Below, piece by piece: positions 36,116 through 44,795 of a DNA stretch of 64,000 bases. Position 1 is the stretch's first letter. Each line of letters begins with the position of its first letter. The notes beneath the pieces are model-generated. The model searched no databases and was not told the origin of the DNA. It saw only the letters and a list, made by a program, of their open reading frames with translations. The stretch comes from Sporosarcina sp. JAI121 (GTDB lineage Bacteria; Bacillota; Bacilli; Bacillales_A; Planococcaceae): NCBI RefSeq assembly GCF_013408665.1, contig NZ_JACCCL010000002.1, positions 62,001-126,000 on the forward strand. The letters are read 5' to 3'. The translations under genes and the position numbers were made by a program.

Positions 36116-36745
36116 ATGAAACCAGTACGTATAGGCATCGGTGGACCGGTTGGATCGGGCAAGACTTCTCTCGTCGACCAACTTACTCGCGCGATGCATG
36201 ATGAATATAATGTGGCGGTCATTACGAACGATATTTACACACGTGAAGATGCCCAGTTTTTGATAAATAACGGTGTGCTTGAAGAGGACCGCATTTTAGG
36301 CGTGGAAACGGGAGGTTGCCCGCATACGGCAATCCGCGAAGATGCTTCTATGAACTTCGCTGCAATCGACGAACTGAAAAATCGCTTTGATGACCTCGAT
36401 ATCATTTTCGTGGAAAGCGGTGGTGACAATCTATCCGCTACATTCAGCCCGGAGCTTGTCGACGGTTATATTTATGTTATCGACGTTGCGGAAGGCCAGG
36501 ATATTCCAAGAAAAGGCGGACCTGCGTTGACACGTTCCGATCTTTTATTAATAAATAAAACAGATCTTGCCCCTTACGTTGGCGTTGACCTGGATTTAAT
36601 GGATAGCGACGCGAAAAAGATGCGTAACGGACGACCGTATATCTTTACGGATGTGCGAACACGGAAAAACGTCGACAAAGTAGTCGCTTGGATCAAACAT
36701 AATATGCTATTGGAAGGTGCGGGATCCGCTGGTTCAAATGCTTAA
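36116..36745 (+). CDS. ureG: Urease accessory GTPase UreG
   Basis: SIMIBI-class GTPase that powers nickel delivery. 209 residues. P-loop [15 protein letters not shown], switch region [12 protein letters not shown], the metal-binding Cys-Pro-His in [24 protein letters not shown], and the guanine motif [14 protein letters not shown] 36116, AAAGGAG eight bases upstream. Confidence 0.97.
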   Translation: MKPVRIGIGGPVGSGKTSLVDQLTRAMHDEYNVAVITNDIYTREDAQFLINNGVLEEDRILGVETGGCPHTAIREDASMNFAAIDELKNRFDDLDIIFVESGGDNLSATFSPELVDGYIYVIDVAEGQDIPRKGGPALTRSDLLLINKTDLAPYVGVDLDLMDSDAKKMRNGRPYIFTDVRTRKNVDKVVAWIKHNMLLEGAGSAGSNA

Positions 36746-37544
36746 GCCGTCCCGCGCCATCCACCACGGAAAACTCGACTTGGAATTCGAACCAAGAAGA
36801 GGTTACACACGGATGCCGCACGTTTACCAGCAACCTCCATTGAAGGCGAGCCGGGAACTGTACGAAGGCAAAGACCCGACAGCGACCGTCTACATAATGG
36901 AGTCTTCCGGTGGAATGGTAGCCGGGGATCGAAATGATATTACAGTGAAGCTTGCCCCGGATAGCAGTGTGAGATTAGTTCAGCAGTCAGCTTTAAAAAT
37001 CTATCCATCACATACTGGGGACACATGTTTGTTTACGATCAATGTCGACCTCGGGGAACGGGCGCGGCTGGAGTGGATGCCCGAGGTGATAATTCCCTTC
37101 GCAGATGCGAAGTTCCAAGTCGATACAACGCTTCGAATAGCCCGCGATGCAACCGTGTTATGGGGCGAAATTATCGCTCCAGGACGAGAAAAACGCGGTG
37201 AAATATTCGATTATGTATCGTTCCGGTCGAACTTCAAGATATTTGTAGAAGATGAACTAATCGCTTTTGATTCACTGCATTTTTCACCGAAAGAAGCGGC
37301 GCCCGACGAAATCGGCGTCCTCGAAGGGGCGATGTATATCGGATCAATCTGGCTCGTATCCCCGAATGCAGCGGAAGTGGACGTCCGTTCCCTGCAGGAA
37401 ACATTGCGGGTGGAAGAGGGATTGAAAGCCGGTATGACACGGCTTGAAGGAAACGCGATTCATTGCAGATGGCTTGCGGTCGATCAGTGGACAATGCAAG
37501 AAGAGATGAAACGGGTTTATGCGCTTTTGGCGGAAATGGTTTAA
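36738..37544 (+). CDS. ureD: Urease accessory protein UreD (UreH)
   Basis: Scaffold that docks UreF/UreG on apo-urease. 268 residues from ATG 36738 (275 from GTG 36717, whose only SD-like bases abut it). Family motifs: [52 protein letters not shown] and [20 protein letters not shown] block. It overlaps ureG by eight or more bases. Last gene of ureABCEFGD; no nickel permease gene is linked here. Confidence 0.93.
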   Translation: MLKPSRAIHHGKLDLEFEPRRGYTRMPHVYQQPPLKASRELYEGKDPTATVYIMESSGGMVAGDRNDITVKLAPDSSVRLVQQSALKIYPSHTGDTCLFTINVDLGERARLEWMPEVIIPFADAKFQVDTTLRIARDATVLWGEIIAPGREKRGEIFDYVSFRSNFKIFVEDELIAFDSLHFSPKEAAPDEIGVLEGAMYIGSIWLVSPNAAEVDVRSLQETLRVEEGLKAGMTRLEGNAIHCRWLAVDQWTMQEEMKRVYALLAEMV

Positions 37545-37577
37545 GGGGACACTCCGATAGGGGTGTCCCTTTTTTTG
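37543..37577 (+). terminator. Rho-independent terminator of the urease operon
   Basis: GGGGACACTCC pairs with GGGGTGTCCC, followed by seven T. Confidence 0.88.
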
Positions 37578-37611
37578 CAGTTGTGAGGGTTGTTTAGTTT
37601 AGTCAAAACGT

Positions 37612-37631
37612 TGTTTACTATCATGTAAACA
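37612..37631. promoter_or_regulatory. Palindromic operator candidate before the thioesterase gene
   Basis: TGTTTAC and GTAAACA, perfect 7-bp arms around TATCAT, about 105 bp before the start codon. Likely a dimer-binding site; the factor is not identifiable. Confidence 0.5.
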
Positions 37632-37736
37632 TTGCCAACTTAGGATTTTTCACTAAGAAACCCGAAAATACCGCTCATCGCTCATTGAAATGGGTATACT
37701 TATTATATAGCTTCACATTGAAAAGGAGATTATTAT

Positions 37737-38213
37737 ATGCAAGAAAATAAACCAATGAGTCAATCACGTACAATTCAAACGAAACTGGTGCTGCCGCCGG
37801 ATACAAATCATCTGCAGACAATTTTTGGAGGACAAGTCCTCGCGTATATCGATGAAATTGCTGCCATCACGGCAATGAAACATGCCAAGATGGCAGTCGT
37901 CACCGCTTCAATCGATTCAGTCGACTTCGTGTCATCTGCGCGCGTCGGTGATGTGTTGGAACTTGAAGCAATCGTCAGTTCAACAGGCAGAACCTCGATG
38001 GAAGTGTTCGTTTCCGTCCATTCAATGAACCTGCTGACGGGTGTCACGAAACTGACGACTGAATCATTCCTGACAATGGTCGCCATGGATGAAAGCAATA
38101 AACCCGCCGCGGTTCCAGGAATATTCCCAGAAACAGAAGCGGAAAAGAGTCTGTATGAAACAGGCCCCGCGCGTCGGGAACATCGGAAAGTGCGGAGTGA
38201 GATGAGACACTGA
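37737..38213 (+). CDS. Acyl-CoA thioesterase, hotdog fold (YkhA-like)
   Basis: Hydrolyses acyl-CoA to fatty acid and CoA in the cytoplasm. 158 residues, one hotdog domain: TNHLQTIFGGQVLAYIDEIAAITAMKHA with the catalytic Asp, VTASIDSVDFVSSARVGDVLELEAIV, and TSMEVFVSVHSMNL. The pattern is of the BACH/YkhA cytosolic group. A polar C-terminal tail follows. ATG 37737 eight bases after AAAAGGAG. Single gene, possibly under the palindrome at 37612. Confidence 0.85.
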   Translation: MQENKPMSQSRTIQTKLVLPPDTNHLQTIFGGQVLAYIDEIAAITAMKHAKMAVVTASIDSVDFVSSARVGDVLELEAIVSSTGRTSMEVFVSVHSMNLLTGVTKLTTESFLTMVAMDESNKPAAVPGIFPETEAEKSLYETGPARREHRKVRSEMRH

Positions 38214-38752
38214 TACCCTACCATGAAGAAAGTGTATGCGTTAGATGAAATTCTACTTCAATTAACAGTGTCTAACTATAAATGCTAGCCATCCAAGTTG
38301 CTGAATGCTAACGAAGACGAGTGAAGGTCAAATTTCCCTTGATTATAGAAGATATACCAAAGTAAAGAGTATTAGATATAGTTTGATTGTATTACAACCC
38401 AAAAGGGCACTCCATTGCGGAATGCCCTTTTGGGTTTTACTGAAACAGTTTGTCTTTTTTTATTATGGTAAGAGTTGTCGATCACAATTGAAAAACACCG
38501 ACTACTTTATTCAATATGTTATTTTGACCAACGAAACAGAGATATTCAATATGATTAGAAAGCGGGCTTATGATAATGGATGAATGAAAATTATTTTAAG
38601 CCCACGAAACGATAATAAGAGGAAGTCGTCGGTCGTGGAAATAACGGAAATATACGGTACTTTATGGTATTTCTGCCCTTTATGTTAACAGCAATCAGGA
38701 ATTTCTTCTTTCGTGACAGGGTTATTAATTTCTGAATATGGTGAAATATCAT
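38214..38752. other. Gene-free interval of about 540 bp
   Basis: AT-rich and without a convincing gene; the 92-codon frame at 38305-38583 runs through the terminator hairpin and has no ribosome site. It marks the edge of the AT-rich catabolic island. Apart from the hairpin at 38396-38436 I see nothing in it. Confidence 0.6.
38396..38440. terminator. Strong hairpin, probable terminator
   Basis: AACCCAAAAGGGCA pairs with TGCCCTTTTGGGTT, with one internal mismatch step and TCC/GGA continuing the stem. Plus strand reads on into TTTTAC. It lies 180 bp after the thioesterase gene, so it may end an uncharted small transcript. Confidence 0.7.
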
Positions 38753-38781
38753 TTGACAGACTATTATTATTGTCTTACAAT
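38753..38781 (+). promoter_or_regulatory. Promoter of the kdgD island with overlapping operator
   Basis: TTGACA (38753-38758) and TACAAT (38776-38781), 17 bp apart. ATTGTCTTACAAT (38769-38781), a perfect 5-bp inverted repeat of the form TTGTnnnACAA used by FadR-type GntR repressors, covers the -10 box. The GntR/FCD gene at 47357 is the obvious candidate regulator. Confidence 0.7.
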
Positions 38782-38828
38782 TATACATATAGGAATTAAT
38801 TAATGATTATTGAAGGGTGGAGTTTATA

Positions 38829-39758
38829 TTGACGATAAACAAAAGGCAGGCACCGATCGGGATTTTAGGATTTCCTGTTGCTCCGATGGACAATGAAGGT
38901 AACTTGGATTTAGAAGCACTAGGAAAGAATATTGAGTTTTTAGTTGAAGAGGGGTTATCCTCTGTTTTTGTAGCATGTGGAGCAGGAGAACTACATGCGA
39001 TTAGTAATGAAGAATACAAATCCATGGTGAAGGTTGCGGTTGAAAAGACAAAAGGAAAAGTTCCTCTTTATACAGGTGTCGGTGGGAACATCGCACATGC
39101 TCTGGAGCAGGCGAAAATTTCCGAGGAGCTTGGTGCAGAAGGGTACTTGATTTTACCACCGTATTTAATTGACCCTTCACAGGATGGCATTTACAACTAT
39201 CTAAGTGAGATTATTCAAAGCACGGATTTGAATTCGATTGTTTACCAACGCGATAATTGTATTTTAGAAGCTGAAACACTTCAGAAACTTTGTGAATTAC
39301 CACAGCTAGTCGGGTTTAAAGACGGCGTCGGAAATATGGAATTGAACGTTGAGTTTACACATCTGATTGGGGATCGTTTGGAGTGGATAAACGGAATGCC
39401 ATTAGCGGAAGTGACGATGGCGGCATATGTAAACTTAGGTTTCACATCCTACTCATCAGCGATATCAAACTATATTCCTCATATCTCGGCAAAGTATTAC
39501 GAAGCACTTCTGAAAGGGGATAAGGAAGTTGTCCATGATTTATATGAAAATGTGATTTTCCCGATTCATCGTATCCGTAAACAGAAGAAAGGCTATGCCG
39601 TATCCCTTATCAAAGCGGGCATGCAAATCGTCGGTCTTCCTGTAACAACGAATGTTCGGGCGCCGATTGCACCTGTTGAAGAAACACATTATAGGGAGCT
39701 AAAAGTGATTATTGAAAAAGCATTGGAAAAGTATCCTGCTAAAGTGGCAGCAGTTTAA
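38829..39758 (+). CDS. kdgD: 5-dehydro-4-deoxyglucarate dehydratase
   Basis: Dehydrates and decarboxylates 5-keto-4-deoxy-D-glucarate to 2,5-dioxopentanoate (ketoglutarate semialdehyde). DHDPS/NAL-fold barrel of 309 residues. PIGILGFPVAPMDNEGNLD, YLILPPYLIDPSQDG, the tyrosine in IVYQRDN and the Schiff-base lysine in LVGFKDGVGNMELN fit KdgD (B. subtilis YcbC) closely and fit hydroxyproline-pathway deaminases less well. Start TTG 38829 six bases after GGTGGAG; GTG 38817 overlaps that site. Heads the island, followed 12 bp later by its usual partner. Confidence 0.9.
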   Translation: MTINKRQAPIGILGFPVAPMDNEGNLDLEALGKNIEFLVEEGLSSVFVACGAGELHAISNEEYKSMVKVAVEKTKGKVPLYTGVGGNIAHALEQAKISEELGAEGYLILPPYLIDPSQDGIYNYLSEIIQSTDLNSIVYQRDNCILEAETLQKLCELPQLVGFKDGVGNMELNVEFTHLIGDRLEWINGMPLAEVTMAAYVNLGFTSYSSAISNYIPHISAKYYEALLKGDKEVVHDLYENVIFPIHRIRKQKKGYAVSLIKAGMQIVGLPVTTNVRAPIAPVEETHYRELKVIIEKALEKYPAKVAAV

Positions 39759-39770
39759 TAGGAGGAAATT

Positions 39771-41237
39771 ATGACAACAACAACTGAAGCGAAAACGAAG
39801 ACATACTTGAATTATATTAACGGTGAGTGGGTAGCCTCTGAAACAGGGAAGACAGGGGTTAGTAAAAACCCTGCACGGAAGGATGAGGTCGTTGGTTCTT
39901 TTCAACTTTCATCACTTAAAGATTTAGACGAAGCTGCCGTTTCTGCAAAAAAAGCGCAAAAGGCATGGCGCAAGCTAGCTGGAAGTGTACGCGGCGACTA
40001 TTTACTGAAAGTCGCTTCTATCATGGAGGAACGAATCGATGATATTGCAACGGCAATGACACAAGAAATGGGTAAGACATTTCCGGAGGCAAAAGGCGAA
40101 ACTGCACGTGGAGTTGCGATTTTACGCTATTTTGCTGGTGAAGGGATGCGATCGGTTGGAGATGTCATCCCATCGACAGATAATGAAGCGTTAATGTTTA
40201 CAACTAGAGTACCACTAGGGGTTGTCGGCGTAATCACACCATGGAACTTCCCAGTTGCGATTCCAATTTGGAAAATGGCCCCTGCTCTTATTTATGGAAA
40301 TACGGTTGTGCTGAAACCTGCGAGTGAGACAGCTATTACTAGTGCAAAAGTAGTGGAGTGCTTACATGATGCAGGAATTCCTACCGGCGTTGTGAACTTA
40401 GTTACGGGCTCCGGTTCGCTAATTGGACCTGAAATGGCAAACCATAAAGAAATCGATGCTATTACGTTTACTGGATCAAATATGGTTGGAAAACAATTGG
40501 CACAAATTGCTGTAACAAGAGGCATTAAGTATCAACTTGAAATGGGTGGGAAAAACCCTGTCATCGTTGCGAACGACGCAGATCTGGACCTGGCTGTTGA
40601 AGCGACAATCAGTGGTGGATTAAAATCATCTGGGCAAAAATGTACAGCGACGAGCCGAGTCATCGTTCAACAAGACGTCTATGAAGCGTTTAAAGGGAAA
40701 CTGCTTGAAAAAGTGGCTGAAATCACTGTCGGGGACGGCATGGATGCAGGAACGTGGATGGGGCCTAGTGCAAGTCAAGGCCAGTTGGAAACGGTTCTAT
40801 CCGCAATTGCAAAAGGAAAAGCAGAAGGGGCTAGACTGCTCCTTGGCGGAAATGAAGTGAAAAATGAAGGATTGAATGGCTACTTTGTAGAACCAACGGT
40901 ATTTGAAAACGTGTCTTCTGATATGGCGCTTGCACAGGAGGAAATTTTCGGACCGGTACTTGCGCTTATGAAAGTGGAGTCGATTGATGACGCGCTTGAA
41001 TTGGCAAATGACTCGGAATATGGGCTTAGTGCTTCCATCTTCACGACAAATATTGGCAATATGCTGTCGTTCATCAATGAAATGGATGCGGGTCTCGTGC
41101 GTATCAATGCAGAAAGTGCAGGGGTTGAACTACAAGCTCCATTTGGTGGTATGAAGCAATCCAGCTCCCATTCCCGTGAGCAAGGGCAAGCGGCAAAAGA
41201 ATTTTATACTTCTATTAAAACGGTATTTATTAAATAA
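39771..41237 (+). CDS. 2,5-dioxovalerate (ketoglutarate semialdehyde) dehydrogenase
   Basis: NAD(P)-dependent aldehyde dehydrogenase, 488 residues, oxidising the KdgD product to 2-oxoglutarate. [34 protein letters not shown], catalytic Glu in [12 protein letters not shown], catalytic Cys in [14 protein letters not shown], and [11 protein letters not shown]. The assignment to this substrate rests on adjacency to kdgD and on resemblance to B. subtilis YcbD. ATG 39771 after AGGAGG. Confidence 0.9.
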   Translation: MTTTTEAKTKTYLNYINGEWVASETGKTGVSKNPARKDEVVGSFQLSSLKDLDEAAVSAKKAQKAWRKLAGSVRGDYLLKVASIMEERIDDIATAMTQEMGKTFPEAKGETARGVAILRYFAGEGMRSVGDVIPSTDNEALMFTTRVPLGVVGVITPWNFPVAIPIWKMAPALIYGNTVVLKPASETAITSAKVVECLHDAGIPTGVVNLVTGSGSLIGPEMANHKEIDAITFTGSNMVGKQLAQIAVTRGIKYQLEMGGKNPVIVANDADLDLAVEATISGGLKSSGQKCTATSRVIVQQDVYEAFKGKLLEKVAEITVGDGMDAGTWMGPSASQGQLETVLSAIAKGKAEGARLLLGGNEVKNEGLNGYFVEPTVFENVSSDMALAQEEIFGPVLALMKVESIDDALELANDSEYGLSASIFTTNIGNMLSFINEMDAGLVRINAESAGVELQAPFGGMKQSSSHSREQGQAAKEFYTSIKTVFIK

Positions 41238-41552
41238 GATGAATTTAGCAGGCTTCTATTATTTGGAACTGATCCGACATATACCTTATGAATACACAAG
41301 TTAAAGGATGGTATGAAGTCAATTCGTAGAGATATTAAAGGGGTAGCAAACAATAGTGGCGTGAAGATGTATTATCAAGGTCATACGTACAATTTACCGA
41401 ATCATCCAATTTGATTGTTAAAATAGGCATCCCAATGTTATAAATTTCAAGTAAGCGCACTTGTTTCTCTCAGGAAGCTATGTGTTTATAACTCGATATT
41501 ATTAGAACATTGGTGAGTATAGTCAACTTTATTGAGGGTGGGAGAAATGATT
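41238..41552. other. Gap between the dehydrogenase and ridA-like genes
   Basis: About 315 bp with no terminator of note. The only candidate gene is the 33-codon frame at 41313. Confidence 0.5.
41313..41414 (+). CDS. Possible 33-residue peptide or gene remnant
   Basis: ATG 41313 preceded by AAAGGATGGT opens a frame of 33 codons: MKSIRRDIKGVANNSGVKMY, then YQGHTYNLPNHPI. The composition looks protein-like rather than random, so it could be a small gene or the 3' scrap of a lost gene between the dehydrogenase and ridA. I do not recognise it. Low confidence. Confidence 0.25.
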   Translation: MKSIRRDIKGVANNSGVKMYYQGHTYNLPNHPI

Positions 41553-42008
41553 ATGAGTTACGATGAAAAGTTGGAAAGTGCGGGATATAAAATTCCTGTT
41601 ACAGTAAATAAGCGGATATTTGAAGCTGGAGTTAAAACAGGTAATTTGATCTTTGTATCAGGTAACGCAGCGAAAGTTGATGGGGTATTGAAATATAAAG
41701 GAATTGTAGGCGATACAGTCTCTATGGAACAGGCGCAGGACGCAGCCAAAATCGCGTTCGTTAATTGTTTAGCTACTGTTCGAAATATGACGGGAAGTCT
41801 TGCTAATATTAAGAAGATTGTCAACATAAAAGGTTATGTGGCATGTACACCGAATTTCATAGAGCAGCCGGAAGTTATGGATGAAGTCTCAGCCTTGGCA
41901 ATCGAAGTGTTTGGCGATGCGGGAAAACACAGCAGAGTTTCACTGGGGGCAAGTTGCCTTCCGGGAGGAACACCTGTAGAAGTTGAGATTGTCGTCGAAG
42001 TAGAATAG
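41553..42008 (+). CDS. RidA (YjgF/YER057c/UK114) family protein
   Basis: 151 residues. RidA proteins hydrolyse reactive enamines/imines released by PLP enzymes to keto acids and ammonia; some are catabolic deaminases. KTGNLIFVSGNAAKVDG, AAKIAFVNCLATVRNMTGSL, KGYVACTPNF and RVSLGASCLPGGTPVEVEIVVEV form the chorismate-mutase-like fold. The active-site arginine common to RidA proper is not at its usual place (LGASCLP replaces the R-A-A/V-x-x-LP pattern partly), which suggests one of the other Rid subfamilies. ATG 41553 eight bases after GGAG. Confidence 0.82.
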   Translation: MSYDEKLESAGYKIPVTVNKRIFEAGVKTGNLIFVSGNAAKVDGVLKYKGIVGDTVSMEQAQDAAKIAFVNCLATVRNMTGSLANIKKIVNIKGYVACTPNFIEQPEVMDEVSALAIEVFGDAGKHSRVSLGASCLPGGTPVEVEIVVEVE

Positions 42009-42058
42009 TCTGATTAAGGGAATGGATTTAATATTAAAAAGAAAAGGGGAATTATTAT

Positions 42059-43057
42059 ATGAAAGATGTACTAACAAAAGAACCAAATGAAGTTCTAACC
42101 GAAATGCCATTGGGAATTAAACAGTTATTTACAAGTATTACCCATTTAAAAAAGGGGGAAAAGGTACTCGTCATTACGGATGATAATAAAAGAGATATCG
42201 GGGAATTTGTTTACAAATATGCAAAGGAACTTTTTGACACGACTATGATTATCATGTCAACAAGAGAAGGGCATGGTGCTGAACCGACGGAAGCTGTTAG
42301 AGCAGCATTAAATAATTGCGATGTCGCATTCGGTGCTACAACCTATTCCATGTATCATTCAAAGGCGCGTTTAGATGCAAGTAAAAATAATCGTTTACGT
42401 TGGATTGGACTTCAAGATTATGCCCTCCATATGTTCGAAAGAGGGGGTTTAACGGCAGATTTTGATGATGTTACACAGGTAGTGAATCGCGTTGCACCTT
42501 TTTATAAAGGAAAAACATTCACACTCACTGCTCCTGGTGGAACTCATATGGTTTGCAGCGTAGAAGGACGTGAACCTGTTTTGGATCATGGAACGGCAAT
42601 TGTGCCTGGAGCCGCTTCATTTCCACCTAATGCGGAAGTTGCTTTAGGGCCAGTGGAAGGGACCGCAAATGGTGTTTTAGTATTTGACGGGAGTATCCCT
42701 CACCCATTATTAAATCTAATTGATGAACCCATTTCATGTACAGTGAAAGATGGTTTCATTACCGAAATAAAGGGTGGTCGAGAGGCTGATATTTTGCGTA
42801 AAATGCTTGCTGACTTCAACGATCCGACGGTTTATAATATTGCAGAACTAGGTCTAGGATTAAATAAGGAGAATTTTCTTTGCGGGCATATGGCACCGGA
42901 TGAAGGATCGTTCGGCAATATCCATATTGGTATAGGAAAGAATTTAAATTTTGGGGGAAATGTCAATTCACCTCTTCACCTAGATATGGTTATCAAGACA
43001 GTTACATGTGTGATCGATGACCGTACGATTATGAAAGACGGCGTATTGCTCGTATAA
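42059..43057 (+). CDS. M29 aminopeptidase-like / 2,5-dihydroxypyridine dioxygenase (NicX)-like metalloprotein
   Basis: 332 residues, cytoplasmic. The C-terminal part has FLCGHMAPDEGSFGNIHIGIG, LHLDMVIK and an earlier GREADILRKML, the metal-ligand pattern (Glu, His, His, Asp) of the thermophilic-aminopeptidase fold, which includes both M29 peptidases and the Fe(II) ring-cleaving dioxygenase NicX. Motifs cannot tell the two apart. It lies among imine-related genes, so a role in opening or hydrolysing an N-containing ring intermediate is possible but unproven. ATG 42059 after AAAAGGGGA. Confidence 0.65.
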   Translation: MKDVLTKEPNEVLTEMPLGIKQLFTSITHLKKGEKVLVITDDNKRDIGEFVYKYAKELFDTTMIIMSTREGHGAEPTEAVRAALNNCDVAFGATTYSMYHSKARLDASKNNRLRWIGLQDYALHMFERGGLTADFDDVTQVVNRVAPFYKGKTFTLTAPGGTHMVCSVEGREPVLDHGTAIVPGAASFPPNAEVALGPVEGTANGVLVFDGSIPHPLLNLIDEPISCTVKDGFITEIKGGREADILRKMLADFNDPTVYNIAELGLGLNKENFLCGHMAPDEGSFGNIHIGIGKNLNFGGNVNSPLHLDMVIKTVTCVIDDRTIMKDGVLLV

Positions 43058-43076
43058 AACCCTATATCTAAAAAGT

Positions 43077-43160
43077 CCTCTTGGTATTCTAAATATTGTC
43101 CTCACTTAAGTGGTTGAAAGGACAACCTGGTATACCAAGGGGCTACGTAATATTCCCCTT
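43077..43160. promoter_or_regulatory. Nested inverted repeats with competing pairing
   Basis: CCTCTTGGTAT (43077-43087) pairs with ATACCAAGGGG (43132-43142); inside it TTGTCC pairs with GGACAA and CACTTAAGTG is self-complementary. AAGGGG (43137-43142) can pair instead with CCCCTT (43155-43160). CCTGGTATACCAAGG (43126-43140) is also a near-perfect DNA palindrome. Either a regulatory RNA switch or overlapping operators. Confidence 0.5.
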
Positions 43161-43162
43161 AA

Positions 43163-43176
43163 AGTAAACGCTTACA
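43163..43176. promoter_or_regulatory. Probable cre (CcpA) site upstream of the TRAP genes
   Basis: AGTAAACGCTTACA, whose complement TGTAAGCGTTTACT matches the cre consensus TGWAANCGNTNWCA at 13 of 14 positions. It suggests carbon catabolite repression of the transporter. Confidence 0.7.
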
Positions 43177-43270
43177 TTCGTGAGATACCCAGAAATGCAT
43201 TCTGTGAAAGCATCTAAATATAATGAAAGGTGTAATGAATGATTATTAGTTCGTTATAAAAGGTGATGGA

Positions 43271-44281
43271 ATGAAGAAAATAAAAAAACTAACAACAGTT
43301 ATTATTTGTCTCACCTTAACGATTGTTTTAATTGGATGTTCTGCTTCGGCTAGTGAAGAAACGGGTAGAAAACGTATCATTAGCATAGCGACGGTACAGC
43401 CTGAGGATCATCCAATTACTTTGGGTCTAAACGCATTACAAGAGTATGTTGAAGAAGAACTTGGGGATCGGTTAGAAATAAGAATTTATAAGAATGGCGT
43501 AATAGGCGGAAATTCTGAGGCGTTGGAACTTCTGCAGATGGGTTCCCTGGATATGGTAGTGACCAGTGGAAGCAATCTGGAGGCATTTGCAGATGAATAC
43601 AAGATTTTTAGTTTACCTTATTTATTTAATGATGAAGCAAGTTTCCGTAAAGTTATGGGAGAAGAAGAGTTTGTAAATAAAATTTATAACTCGACTGCAG
43701 CTAAGGGAATCCAGGGCGTAACTTGGTTTTCCAATGGCGTGAATAACTTTTATTCTTCCAAGAGAATTGAAACACCGGAAGACCTGAAGGGATTAAAGAT
43801 TCGCGTACAGTCTAGTGAGGCAAATGTAAAGTTGGCGCAAGGATTCGGTGCGGCAGCAGTTGTCATGGCATATGGTGAAGTATACACTGCGTTGCAGAAT
43901 GGTGTTATTGATGCTGGGGCTAACCCCGAAATGGCACTTGTCAAAATGAAGCACGGGGAAGTTGCTCCCTACTACTCCCGTACGGAACATCAGATTTTTA
44001 CAGACGTGTTTGTTGCCAATACAGACTTTCTAGCTTCACTTACAGCTGAGGAAAGAGAAATATTTCAAAATGGCTTTAAACTCAGTACGGAAGTTGCAAA
44101 TGGAGAATGGGATAATCAGATTGCAGAGGCTATAGATGAGGCAGAGCAGATGGGAGTAGAGTTTATTGCGGTGGACAAGCAACCGTTCGAAGAAATACAA
44201 AAACCGATAAAAGAAGCATTACTAAACTCAAATCCTGAATTGCGATCCCTGTATGAGACGGTCCAACGCATCCAGAACTAA
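43271..44281 (+). CDS. TRAP transporter substrate-binding lipoprotein (DctP family)
   Basis: 336 residues, extracytoplasmic receptor of a Na+-driven TRAP importer for an organic acid. Signal peptide with lipobox LIGCSAS (Cys about 23), then ATVQPEDHPITLGLNALQEY, the GGNSEALELLQMGSLDMV block, the GLKIRVQSSE motif whose arginine binds the substrate carboxylate, and AYGEVYTALQNGVIDAG. Carboxylate substrate is expected; identity unknown. ATG 43271 after AAAAGGTGATGG. Confidence 0.9.
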   Translation: MKKIKKLTTVIICLTLTIVLIGCSASASEETGRKRIISIATVQPEDHPITLGLNALQEYVEEELGDRLEIRIYKNGVIGGNSEALELLQMGSLDMVVTSGSNLEAFADEYKIFSLPYLFNDEASFRKVMGEEEFVNKIYNSTAAKGIQGVTWFSNGVNNFYSSKRIETPEDLKGLKIRVQSSEANVKLAQGFGAAAVVMAYGEVYTALQNGVIDAGANPEMALVKMKHGEVAPYYSRTEHQIFTDVFVANTDFLASLTAEEREIFQNGFKLSTEVANGEWDNQIAEAIDEAEQMGVEFIAVDKQPFEEIQKPIKEALLNSNPELRSLYETVQRIQN

Positions 44282-44300
44282 ATGAAAGGAGTTACAGATA

Positions 44301-44795
44301 ATGGATAAATTGAAAATTATGATGGATAAGATCCTAGCTGGTGTGTGCGCTACTTTATTGGCTTTTATGACAGTACTTGCGACTTATCAGGTGATCACCC
44401 GGTATGTTTTCAAAAGTCCAAGTACGATATCTGAAGATTTGTTGAGTTATTCATTTGTCTGGGTATCACTGCTTGGTACAGCACTTGTATTTGGTCAAAA
44501 AGATCACATGAGATTATCTCTGTTTTCTGATAAATTAAAAGGGATTAAGCAGTTAGTGTTATCAATTTCTTCAGAACTACTTGTGGCGGCAATAGCGGTT
44601 ATCGTCTTTTTAGTCGGAGGAAAAGAGTTCATGGGAGTTGGTGCCATGCAGATTTCTCCTACTTTGGATATTCAAATGCATTGGATTTATATCATTCTCC
44701 CTCTCAGCGGTGTTTTAATAGTAATCTACAATTTCATTAATATCTTCCAACTGATACAGGGGTATAACGGAAGCAGCAAGGGGGAGATGCAATGA
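44301..44795 (+). CDS. TRAP transporter small membrane subunit (DctQ family)
   Basis: 164 residues with four predicted helices. VITRYVFKSPSTISEDLLSYSFVWVSLLGTA is the DctQ signature. It bridges the large permease in the complex. ATG 44301 after GAAAGGAG; overlaps the next gene by ATGA. Confidence 0.88.
   Translation: MDKLKIMMDKILAGVCATLLAFMTVLATYQVITRYVFKSPSTISEDLLSYSFVWVSLLGTALVFGQKDHMRLSLFSDKLKGIKQLVLSISSELLVAAIAVIVFLVGGKEFMGVGAMQISPTLDIQMHWIYIILPLSGVLIVIYNFINIFQLIQGYNGSSKGEMQ

Noticed and set aside
38305..38583. 92-codon ORF in the gap before kdgD
   Set aside because: It crosses the strong hairpin at 38396-38436, has no ribosome site and no recognisable motif.
38829..39758. 1-pyrroline-4-hydroxy-2-carboxylate deaminase (hydroxyproline pathway)
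   Set aside because: Same fold and similar neighbours, but the match to KdgD blocks (LGFPVAPMD, YQRDN, KDGVGNM) is closer and no hydroxyproline epimerase or oxidase is present.
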